Assembly: GCA_030667035.1 (NCBI GenBank) | Contig: DAOUWQ010000146.1 | Coordinates: forward strand, 1-5,299 | DNA length: 5,299 nt | Origin: Candidatus Heimdallarchaeota archaeon | GTDB lineage: Archaea; Asgardarchaeota; Heimdallarchaeia; JABLTI01 | Reading direction: 5' to 3' | Shown here: positions 1-5,299 of the stretch, in pieces | Layout: every line of letters begins with the position of its first letter | Numbering within the stretch: the stretch's first letter is position 1 | Notes under the pieces: model-generated | Told to the model about the DNA's origin: nothing | Databases searched by the model: none | What the model saw: only the letters and a program-made list of their open reading frames with translations | Translations under genes and position numbers: made by a program

Positions 1-90
1 AATCCCTGCTCTAGCAGTATAGATCCCTGCTGTTAATCCTGCAGGTCCAGCTCCTACAATAACTACTTTATATTCTTTTTTTTCTGTCAT
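1..90 (-). CDS. trxB: Thioredoxin reductase-like FAD-dependent oxidoreductase, N-terminal fragment
   Basis: Only the first 30 codons are present; the gene runs off the left edge. The ATG is the complement of 88-90. The translation opens with a short charged stretch (MTEKKEYK), then a beta strand and a dinucleotide-binding loop, VVIVGAGPAGLTAGIYTARAG, at residues 9-29. The GxGxxG motif (G13, G15, G18) binds the ADP part of FAD. The continuation into IYTARAG is typical of thioredoxin reductases, which pass electrons from NAD(P)H through FAD to a redox-active CxxC pair and on to thioredoxin. That cysteine pair and the NADPH domain lie outside the window, so a related flavoprotein that lacks them, such as a ferredoxin/flavodoxin-NADP reductase-like member, cannot be excluded. 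The protein would be cytosolic: there is no signal peptide. The 100-base gap to the GTPase gene and its TATA-like element suggest separate transcription. The symbol is tentative. Confidence 0.8.
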   Translation of the reverse strand, partial: MTEKKEYKVVIVGAGPAGLTAGIYTARAGI

Positions 91-156
91 TTTGGCTATC
101 TATCCTGTGTTTTATTTTATTGTTAAATTCTTACTGTAAACAGAGAACTTGGAGGG

Positions 157-176
157 TAATTAAATATACTTCTCCT
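157..176 (-). promoter_or_regulatory. Candidate archaeal BRE/TATA promoter for the thioredoxin reductase-like gene
   Basis: Read on the minus strand, a purine-rich GGAGAA runs into GTATATTTAAT, which resembles a BRE followed by a TATA box. With transcription starting about 25 bases downstream, the leader before the ATG at 90 would be near 45-50 bases. It falls just beyond the stop codon of the upstream GTPase gene, where a promoter for an independently transcribed gene would be expected. No strong Shine-Dalgarno precedes the ATG; an AGGATAG about 10-15 bases upstream is the closest match. The call rests on motif and spacing only, and AT-rich DNA gives such motifs by chance. Confidence 0.3.
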
Positions 177-190
177 TACATTTTAATTTT

Positions 191-1798
191 TTATTCATAA
201 AAAATCTTAGTTATTTTACCAATCCCTTTTGTTCTTCCCTCTCTGAAAAGAATTTTTGATCCTTCTTTCAAGTATTCAGGATAATACATGAATCTAAATC
301 TTGCTTTTGTTTTATCTCCTGTTCTTACTACTTCCTTGTCCATATCAATAATTTTCGCTGTTTGTCGAATCGTACCACAATGAATTACAGCTTGATAATT
401 CTTCTGAATTGTTGTTGAATGATATAATATTAGTACTTCTGCTTCAAATTCTTTCGCAACTTTTGGAATGATATGTTGGTCAAGTAATACCATTCCTTTT
501 CGAACTGCAGTTCTTTGGATTCTTCTTAATGCAAATGTTGCTGTTTGACCTGCCACCACTCTTCTAACAGGTAAACGCTTATTATGTATGCTTTTTACTT
601 TTACTTCTTTGAATTTGCCACTTTCGTCTGGTCCTAATTGCAAAATATCATCGATTGTTACAGATCCTCTCAACAATGTTCCTGCAACTATTGTGCCAAC
701 CCCTGTAACTGAATATGTTTCATCAATGTGAAATTCTGAAGGCTTGTCGATAAACTCTTCCCATTTTTTATTTGCGGGAAGGATATTGAGGAATTTCCTT
801 AGAAGATCTAGGTTTTCCCCGGTAACATTAGAAACGAGAAAAATAGGTGCAATTCTTCCTGAAAGAAGGTTCTTTGCGCTAACTATTATATCATCTTCAT
901 TTCTAATAATAATTGGAATTTTGTTAGAACCGGGTAGTTTCAGTAATTTAGTTAAATTATCAATAGTTTGTTTTAAGATGTGTTCAGGACAGATATCAAT
1001 TTTTGTTATTGCGATAATCACTGGGACTTTTAATGCAAGAACAATACCAAGATGCTCTTTTGTCATTCCAACAACACCCATATTAGAACCAACAACAAGT
1101 AAAGCGTAATCAGGAACATGCCCCGTTAACCCGAAAAGTGTTGTTTTCAGATATTTCTCATGACCGCCTAAATCGATAAAAGTTAGTACTTTTGCACTAC
1201 CTTCAATTATTTTTGTCCAAGATTGGTTTCCTAATAAATTATAATTTACAATTTCTCCCTTACTATCAAATCCAAGAATCTGTTGACTAATACTGGATGT
1301 TCTGCCTGTTTCTACTTCATGTTTGTGCCGAAATACATTGACTCGAGCCAATCCTCTACCATTATCTAATTTTCCCTGAGTAAGTACTCCAACTAATGTA
1401 CTTTTTCCACTGTCTACATTTCCAGCAACAGCAACTCTCACCTCAAGGTAATCTTCTTCTGCCAATTTTCGTACTAAAACTTCTGCAACCTTCCCAGATT
1501 CACCTTCCCTTTCTCTTAAAATAGTTATATCTGCTTGAAGCTGTTTAGCCATTTTTTCAAGAGTTTTAATGGATCTTTTTAGTTCTTTTTCAGTAATGCC
1601 TTTCGGATACCCATTATCTTCTATCCCAATCTCATAAATTGCTTCTCCTTGTCCTTCTTGTAAACGGAAATTCATCTGTGTAACCAAATGTTCAAACCGA
1701 GTAGCTGTAGGATCAATTAGCTTTAGTTTGTATTCGACATTCCCTTCCTCATTCTCTCGATCCAAAGAAGGAGTTTTGTTTTTGTTTGGAGAAGACAT
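191..1798 (-). CDS. GTPBP1-family translational GTPase (EF-1alpha/EF-Tu-like)
   Basis: This 535-residue protein shows all the G motifs of a translational GTPase: G1 GNVDSGKST at 126-134, a switch I region around RTSSIS at 166-171, G3 DLGGHE at 209-214, G4 TKID at 265-268, and a G5-like VSNVTGEN at 322-329. After the G domain come two beta-barrel domains like those of EF-1alpha, roughly 355-445 (ETYSVTGVGTIVAGT) and 448-535 (ending in FREGRTKGIGKITK). The N-terminal 118 residues, with EGQGEAIYEIGIED at 48-61, are also typical of the GTPBP1 group rather than of EF-1alpha or SelB. Length matches archaeal and eukaryotic members without the long eukaryotic extensions. In animals GTPBP1 relieves ribosome pausing and affects mRNA turnover; the archaeal role is less defined, so cytosolic ribosome-linked GTP hydrolysis is an inference. 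The ATG at 1798 is the chosen start; no clear Shine-Dalgarno precedes it. The gene has a TATA-like element upstream and is probably a single transcript. Confidence 0.93.
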   Translation of the reverse strand: MSSPNKNKTPSLDRENEEGNVEYKLKLIDPTATRFEHLVTQMNFRLQEGQGEAIYEIGIEDNGYPKGITEKELKRSIKTLEKMAKQLQADITILREREGESGKVAEVLVRKLAEEDYLEVRVAVAGNVDSGKSTLVGVLTQGKLDNGRGLARVNVFRHKHEVETGRTSSISQQILGFDSKGEIVNYNLLGNQSWTKIIEGSAKVLTFIDLGGHEKYLKTTLFGLTGHVPDYALLVVGSNMGVVGMTKEHLGIVLALKVPVIIAITKIDICPEHILKQTIDNLTKLLKLPGSNKIPIIIRNEDDIIVSAKNLLSGRIAPIFLVSNVTGENLDLLRKFLNILPANKKWEEFIDKPSEFHIDETYSVTGVGTIVAGTLLRGSVTIDDILQLGPDESGKFKEVKVKSIHNKRLPVRRVVAGQTATFALRRIQRTAVRKGMVLLDQHIIPKVAKEFEAEVLILYHSTTIQKNYQAVIHCGTIRQTAKIIDMDKEVVRTGDKTKARFRFMYYPEYLKEGSKILFREGRTKGIGKITKIFYE

Positions 1799-1871
1799 AT
1801 TTTCAAACTCAATCTATTCTCAAATTAAAATAGTCAATCTTGCTTTATTAATACTAAGAATTATTTGTTTA

Positions 1872-1885
1872 CAGATATATAATAA
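1872..1885 (-). promoter_or_regulatory. Candidate TATA box for the GTPBP1-like gene
   Basis: On the minus strand the sequence reads TTATTATATATCTG, close to an archaeal TATA box. Its centre is about 80 bases upstream of the ATG at 1798, so a start site about 25 bases downstream would give a leader of around 50 bases. It overlaps the T-rich tail of the terminator-like hairpin, which limits confidence: the T-rich sequence could be there for termination alone. Confidence 0.25.
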
Positions 1886-1905
1886 CAAAATCAGAACTGT
1901 GATTT
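1881..1905 (-). terminator. Weak terminator-like hairpin with T-rich tail after the coiled-coil gene
   Basis: Immediately after the TAG stop of the coiled-coil gene (complement of 1907-1909), the minus strand carries AAATCA, a six-base loop CAGTTC, then TGATTT (plus-strand arms 1888-1893 and 1900-1905), followed by TTGTTATT. The six-pair stem is AT-rich and weak. Archaeal termination depends mainly on T-runs, so the T-rich stretch is the more meaningful part. Position directly after a stop codon supports the call, but such a short stem can arise by chance. Confidence 0.3.
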
Positions 1906-1906
1906 C

Positions 1907-3115
1907 CTAATCTTTTATGTTAATTTTTACATCTTGGTTTGTTAGTTTTCTTACTTGCCTCTGAGTTTCTCCTGCTAATGAAGCAATTTCTTCATTTAAT
2001 TCTTGAAGAGAACTCTCCAAATCGCGAATTCTACGGCGCCTACGGTTTTCGTTTTTCTCTAAAGATTCTTGTGCTTCTTTATACTCTTGTATTTGATCCT
2101 TTAAGCCAAGCTCTTCAATTTTAACCTCGATGCTGGTAATCTGTTCTTTAAGCTTTAGTAAATCAGTATGAAGTTCTTTAATGGAACCATCAATTACTTC
2201 TTGTGCATGTGCAATTGCTTTATTTTTCATCGATGCTTTTAATTTTATTTTCTCTGCTTTAGAAGCGTCAATCAATATTTCCATTAAATCATTTAGCTTC
2301 TCATGACCTTCATCTAATTCCCAAATTGCATCCAAAGGATTTTCTCTAATAAGGTTTGCAATATTAATTAATTCGGGAGGAACCATAACTTTGCCATCTT
2401 GTGCTCGAGAAGTTAATTTTCTTAGAGGTTTATCCAATCCTCCAAGTTCTAGTCGGAGTTTCTTTCCAATTATTTGCACTTCTTTGTTAAGCTCGTCTAA
2501 TTGTGTTAATACTTCTCTTGATTTAAGAGAAGATGCAGTATTGCCTAATTCTTTAATCTCTTCTGTAATTTCATCAGCTTCTTTTTTTTCAGCAGAAATT
2601 TGTTTCTTAAGTTTATCTCGTTCTTTAACCTTAGAAATAATCAATGAAATCTTATCAGAAGTATCATCCACTTCTTTGAGCAAAACTGTTTTATCTTCAA
2701 AAAATTTATTAAAATCTTGGTAATTTTTTTGAATTCTTGTCAATGCTCTATTTAAAATAAACACTCTTGTTTTGTATTTTCGTTTTAAATTTGGTATGAA
2801 TCTTCTCCCTATTGTCAATACTCTTTGTAAAAATTTCCCTAAACTTTTTACCCACTCTTCCGTTGTTTTATAAGTAATCTTTTCAGGATATTCAAATTCA
2901 GAAACCATTTCAGTCATTTTTTCAAAGATGTTTTGAGAGGAACGGGTTTCAGCATCAATGGTATCACCTATTTCAAAATCTTGTGCTGCATGTTCTAGCT
3001 CTTCCATTGAAGCTTTTACTAAATCTATTCTTTTATGAATTTCATGTCGCACTTTTTTTACGCTATTTTCCGTATCATTCTGAAACCATTCATTCATTTT
3101 ACTTAGCGAAATCAA
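1907..3115 (-). CDS. Coiled-coil protein of unknown function, divergent from the MoxR/VWA operon
   Basis: I do not recognise a named function. The 402-residue product is highly charged, has no signal peptide or membrane segment, and is probably cytosolic. It appears to have four parts: an N-terminal helical region (about 1-140) with an aromatic and basic segment at 85-140 (including RRFIPNLKRKY); a first coiled coil at about 145-222; a less coil-like centre at about 223-280, containing LDKPLRKL and a proline-bearing stretch (MVPPEL, ENPLDAIWEL); and a second coiled coil at about 283-390 with a five-arginine run at 358-362. The overall look resembles archaeal coiled-coil proteins that automatic pipelines often label SbcC-like, but no Walker A or B motif is present, so it is not an SbcC/Rad50 ATPase. 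The longest frame begins with TTG at 3115; an in-frame ATG at 3097 (residue 7) gives 396 residues. A GGGATGAT five bases before the TTG could be a ribosome site, so both starts remain possible. Confidence 0.8.
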   Translation of the reverse strand: MISLSKMNEWFQNDTENSVKKVRHEIHKRIDLVKASMEELEHAAQDFEIGDTIDAETRSSQNIFEKMTEMVSEFEYPEKITYKTTEEWVKSLGKFLQRVLTIGRRFIPNLKRKYKTRVFILNRALTRIQKNYQDFNKFFEDKTVLLKEVDDTSDKISLIISKVKERDKLKKQISAEKKEADEITEEIKELGNTASSLKSREVLTQLDELNKEVQIIGKKLRLELGGLDKPLRKLTSRAQDGKVMVPPELINIANLIRENPLDAIWELDEGHEKLNDLMEILIDASKAEKIKLKASMKNKAIAHAQEVIDGSIKELHTDLLKLKEQITSIEVKIEELGLKDQIQEYKEAQESLEKNENRRRRRIRDLESSLQELNEEIASLAGETQRQVRKLTNQDVKINIKD

Positions 3116-3140
3116 TTTGTATCATCCCTAAATCGACTGA

Positions 3141-3182
3141 TATCTATAATTACTATGCTGAAATTTACCTTTGGATATATTA
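3141..3182 (-). promoter_or_regulatory. Candidate TATA elements for the coiled-coil gene
   Basis: Two minus-strand candidates are visible: TAATATATCC (complement of 3173-3182) and AATTATAGATA (complement of 3141-3151). The first would start transcription near 3150 and leave a leader of about 35 bases before the TTG at 3115. The second would start it near 3120, giving an almost leaderless message for the TTG or a leader of some 25 bases for the ATG at 3097. Which one is used would help decide the start codon. Support is motif and position only. Confidence 0.22.
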
Positions 3183-3343
3183 CTAAATTGTTTATTTTGT
3201 TTTATTTATGTTTCCTAATTTCTCATTCTATCAAATTTTGGAAAATTATTGAAAAGACAGCTAGTAACTTGGATTCTTCAATTATGAATGGTAGAAAAAG
3301 ATTTTTAACTGAGTTCTGCAAAGATTTGAAAATTAGGATTAAA

Positions 3344-3355
3344 TTTAATTATAAG
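3344..3355 (+). promoter_or_regulatory. Candidate TATA box for the MoxR/VWA operon
   Basis: TTTAATTATAAG, preceded by the purine-rich AGGATTAAA, resembles an archaeal BRE/TATA arrangement. Its centre is about 55 bases before the ATG at 3404, predicting a start near 3375 and a leader of about 25-30 bases. A GTGA at 3390-3393, 10 bases before the ATG, could pair with the archaeal 16S rRNA 3' end as a weak ribosome-binding site. In AT-rich DNA the motif alone is weak evidence. Confidence 0.27.
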
Positions 3356-3403
3356 TTATGACTATAGTTCTCTGGTACAGAAACTTTCAGTGAGATGTAA
3401 GAA

Positions 3404-4285
3404 ATGCCTTCAAAACAAGTAAATAAAACAAATTTAAAAGAATCAGTTGTTGCAATTAAAAAGAAATTCCATATTGTTGGACGAACAAGCGAATTAATGA
3501 GATCACTAGCAGCTAAAGCTGCTGGAAGGCATATTCTGTTAGAAGGCCCTGTTGGTGTTGGAAAAACAGAAATTGCTCATGCATTAGCAGCTTATCTTAA
3601 TACAGAATTTGTTCGATTTGATGGAGATGAAAGGTATCATCCAGATAAATTGGTTGGCCATTTCGATCCTCCTGTAGTTTTAGAGAAAGGGTATTCTTTC
3701 GATTCTTTTGTTTCAGGTCCGCTTATTCGAGCTATGAACAGTGGTGCTATCCTCTTTGCAAATGAAATCAATCGTTGTCCAGAGTCAACTCAAAATGTTC
3801 TGTTATCTGCAATGGATGAAGCAAGAATAGTAATACCTAAACTAGGTGAAGTAAATGCAAAAGATGGCTTCTTTATTATTGCTACACAAAATCCTGTTGA
3901 GTTTATTGCAACTACACCGCTAGGTGAGGCAATCAAAGATAGATTCGTTTGGATTAGACTCGATTATCAATCTGCTGCAGAAGAAAGAGAAATCGTTGCA
4001 GCCAAACTGAAAGATCCTCTTCAAGATATTGTGGATTACTCTGTTTCAATTATAAGAGAAACACGAGTTTCACCCAAATTGCGAAGGGGTGCTAGTATCA
4101 GGGGTGCAATTGATTTAGCTTCAATTATTTTTGAATTTGAGGAAAGGACTCTCCAAACATGGATTGATATTAGTATTATGGCACTTGCAACCAAGATAGA
4201 ATTGGAAGACGGTATAGAAGAAAATATTGAGACTGTAATCGAAGAAATAGTTCGAAAGGTCATTGGTAAGTTTTTTCGGACCTAG
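3404..4285 (+). CDS. MoxR-type AAA+ ATPase
   Basis: The 293-residue product is a compact AAA+ ATPase of the MoxR group, close to the usual length of about 300. Visible motifs are Walker A GPVGVGKT at 48-55, a Walker B region ILFANEINR at 116-124, sensor 1 ATQNP at 160-164, a probable arginine finger R180 in KDRF, and the sensor 2-like GASIRGAID at 229-237. Catalytic Glu121 is present, but the preceding Walker B aspartate is Asn120 instead of the usual Asp. MoxR rings are thought to use ATP to remodel, mature or insert metal into client proteins, with a VWA protein as partner. The next gene, 10 bases downstream on the same strand, encodes just such a VWA protein, so the two are almost certainly an operon. 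The ATG at 3404 is preceded by in-frame stops (including TAA at 3398), so this start is well bounded. No signal peptide or membrane segment is seen; the protein is cytosolic. The client is unknown. Confidence 0.93.
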   Translation: MPSKQVNKTNLKESVVAIKKKFHIVGRTSELMRSLAAKAAGRHILLEGPVGVGKTEIAHALAAYLNTEFVRFDGDERYHPDKLVGHFDPPVVLEKGYSFDSFVSGPLIRAMNSGAILFANEINRCPESTQNVLLSAMDEARIVIPKLGEVNAKDGFFIIATQNPVEFIATTPLGEAIKDRFVWIRLDYQSAAEEREIVAAKLKDPLQDIVDYSVSIIRETRVSPKLRRGASIRGAIDLASIIFEFEERTLQTWIDISIMALATKIELEDGIEENIETVIEEIVRKVIGKFFRT

Positions 4286-4295
4286 CGAAGTAGCA

Positions 4296-5299
4296 ATGCC
4301 ACATCCTGGTGGTGCTCGACCTCCTCCTCAATTTGGTCGTTTAACACCAGAAAAACTCGTAGAAGCAGAAATAGTTGCTGGTACGCGTTCAGCTGAACAA
4401 TATCAAGATATGACTAAGGGAATGAAATTTCCTAAAATTAAAAAACTGACTGAACTTGCTATTGAATATGATAATATTCCTGCCTTGAAGGGAATCGCAA
4501 AAAGCAACCAATATGCTGTAGCTGAAGCACTTCAATCTAATGAAGGCGTAAGAATGTTAGAACGAAGAGCAGCAAGAGGAGAAGGTAGCGCACCAGAATT
4601 ATTCTTTATGTTGCGAAGCAATTTTGATCCAAAATATCGAAAAATCTATCGAAGGTTAGCACGAAAATCTGTTTTGAAATCCTCTTACAGAGTTGTAGGT
4701 CGAGGATTAAAAGGAGAATTAAAGATTAAAACTGAATATGAACCTGGAATGACCGATTTTGATATGGATAATTTAATTGAAAAGTATCTGATAAATCGAT
4801 ATATTCAATATTCTGATATTGTTGCTATTGAACGAAGAAGTAGAGAAAAAATCGGAGTATTAATGTTCGATACGTCTGGTTCATTATATGGTGAGAAATT
4901 TAGAAATGCTGCAATGGCAGTAGCTATTCTTGCTTATCATTTAGCTAAAGAAAGGTATGCAGTTATTCTTTTCAATACAAAAGCAACAATAGTCAAACAC
5001 TTGGATGAAAAAATTAAGATTGATGAATTGATTGATAGAGTGTTAGAAAGTGAATCTGCAGGCTATACAAATATCTCTGAGGCATTAAAGATTGGTTTGA
5101 TAGAGCTAAATAAAGACAAACGAACAGAGAAATTTGGTGTACTGATTACTGATGGATGTTTCAACAGAGGAGACGATCCTCGACCTTTTGCAAAAAGTTA
5201 TTTCAATCTACATGTGCTAGGTTTACCCTCAGAAAAAGTTTGGGGAGAAAAAGTTTGTCGAGATTTAGCAAGAATTGGCAAAGGGCGTTTTATGAGAGT
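4296..5299 (+). CDS. VWA-domain protein, partner of the MoxR ATPase (3' end beyond the window)
   Basis: The frame stays open from the ATG at 4296 to the right edge: 334 codons and two bases, with no stop reached. Residues 1-180 form a mostly helical, charged region with a Pro/Gly-rich start (MPHPGGARPPPQFG). A von Willebrand factor A domain follows from about residue 186. Its MIDAS metal site is complete: D192-T-S194-G-S196, T258 in GYTN, and D286 in ITDG. The segment before it (EYEPGMTDFDMDNLIEKYL, about 147-165) and the late RIGKGRF (326-332) fit VWA proteins paired with MoxR, of the CoxE/BchD-like type. The end of the domain is near, so probably only a short tail is missing. There is no signal peptide, pointing to a cytosolic adaptor for the AAA+ ring rather than a surface adhesin. 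The frame is open upstream to 4251, and a TTG at 4263 would overlap the moxR-like gene; ATG is preferred. No clear Shine-Dalgarno is seen, so translation may be coupled to the upstream gene. Confidence 0.92.
   Translation, partial: MPHPGGARPPPQFGRLTPEKLVEAEIVAGTRSAEQYQDMTKGMKFPKIKKLTELAIEYDNIPALKGIAKSNQYAVAEALQSNEGVRMLERRAARGEGSAPELFFMLRSNFDPKYRKIYRRLARKSVLKSSYRVVGRGLKGELKIKTEYEPGMTDFDMDNLIEKYLINRYIQYSDIVAIERRSREKIGVLMFDTSGSLYGEKFRNAAMAVAILAYHLAKERYAVILFNTKATIVKHLDEKIKIDELIDRVLESESAGYTNISEALKIGLIELNKDKRTEKFGVLITDGCFNRGDDPRPFAKSYFNLHVLGLPSEKVWGEKVCRDLARIGKGRFMR

Larger units (their letters stand above)
1799..1906. other. Intergenic region between the coiled-coil gene and the GTPase gene
   Basis: This 108-base AT-rich spacer lies between two minus-strand genes. 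It holds a terminator-like hairpin next to the stop codon of the coiled-coil gene and, beyond it, a TATA-like element suited to the GTPase gene. A plus-strand reading frame crossing it (1728-1910) is antisense to the start of the GTPase gene and has no supporting features. Spacing and contents suggest that the two minus-strand genes are transcribed separately rather than as an operon. Confidence 0.5.
3116..3403. other. Divergent intergenic region between the coiled-coil gene and the MoxR/VWA operon
   Basis: This 288-base, very AT-rich stretch should carry the promoters of both outward-reading transcription units. It contains candidate TATA boxes near each gene and a small near-palindrome, AATTTT-GG-AAAATT, at 3234-3247 that could be chance. 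A plus-strand frame of 68 codons (3155-3361) could encode a small protein with a hydrophobic segment (about residues 7-27) and a basic tail. I do not call it as a gene: it has no Shine-Dalgarno, the nearest TATA-like sequence is only a few bases before its ATG, and such frames are common in AT-rich spacers. No RNA gene was recognised. Confidence 0.6.

Noticed and set aside
2..32. Repeated ATCCCTGCT near the left edge
   Set aside because: Both copies fall in the coding region where Ala-Gly-Ile occurs twice (TAGIYTARAGI), so the repeat is explained by codons.
744..1109. 121-codon plus-strand reading frame
   Set aside because: It lies wholly antisense inside the well-supported GTPase gene and its translation shows no recognisable motif; it is a shadow frame.
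1728..1910. 60-codon plus-strand reading frame
   Set aside because: It is antisense to the start of the GTPase gene and runs through the spacer; there is no ribosome site or recognisable product.
1939..2124. 61-codon plus-strand frame with hydrophobic residues
   Set aside because: Antisense to the C-terminal coiled coil; hydrophobicity follows from the complement of charged codons.
2391..2723. 110-codon plus-strand frame rich in Ser and Leu
   Set aside because: Ser/Leu-rich translations are the expected antisense of a Lys/Glu-rich coiled coil; it is a shadow of the minus-strand gene.
1907..3115. SbcC/Rad50-type ATPase identity for the coiled-coil protein
   Set aside because: No Walker A, Walker B, ABC signature or zinc-hook CxxC is present; only the coiled-coil character is shared.
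2983..3186. 67-codon plus-strand frame across the start of the coiled-coil gene
   Set aside because: Mostly antisense to a supported gene, with no independent evidence.
3234..3247. Near-palindrome AATTTT-GG-AAAATT as a possible operator
   Set aside because: Six-base A/T arms are expected by chance in such AT-rich spacer DNA, and no second copy was seen near either gene.
4036..4263. 75-codon minus-strand frame
   Set aside because: Antisense inside the MoxR-like gene; no motifs.

Overview
This AT-rich window (roughly two-thirds A+T by eye) most likely comes from an archaeon. The best evidence is a full-length GTPBP1-type translational GTPase whose G motifs and C-terminal domains read very much like the eukaryotic GTPBP1 proteins. 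Further support comes from TATA-like elements rather than bacterial -35/-10 boxes, weak or absent Shine-Dalgarno sequences, and a MoxR/VWA pair of an archaeal-looking subtype. An Asgard or Asgard-like lineage would fit the low GC and the eukaryote-like GTPase, but the sequence alone does not prove it.

Layout. The left three-fifths is read on the minus strand. From the left edge it holds the first 30 codons of a thioredoxin-reductase-like flavoprotein (1-90), a 100-base gap with a plausible TATA box, the GTPBP1-like GTPase (191-1798), a 108-base gap with a terminator-like hairpin and a TATA-like box, and a 402-codon coiled-coil protein (1907-3115) that I cannot assign to a function. A 288-base AT-rich divergent intergenic region (3116-3403) follows. 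To its right, on the plus strand, is a two-gene operon: a MoxR-type AAA+ ATPase (3404-4285) and, 10 bases downstream, a VWA-domain protein with an intact MIDAS metal site (4296 to beyond the right edge).

How the genes may work together. MoxR ATPases and VWA proteins encoded side by side usually act as a chaperone-like pair: the AAA+ ring remodels or inserts metal into a target, and the VWA protein serves as adaptor through its metal-dependent adhesion site. The coiled-coil gene is transcribed divergently from the same intergenic region, so it is a candidate partner, client or structural element, but only its position supports this. The GTPase (translation quality control or elongation-like) and the flavoprotein (thiol redox) look like ordinary housekeeping neighbours, each with its own likely promoter.

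I see no tRNA, rRNA, CRISPR array, insertion sequence or prophage signature. The most interesting points are the Asp-to-Asn change in the MoxR Walker B motif, the very eukaryote-like GTPase, and the unassigned coiled-coil protein opposite the MoxR/VWA operon.
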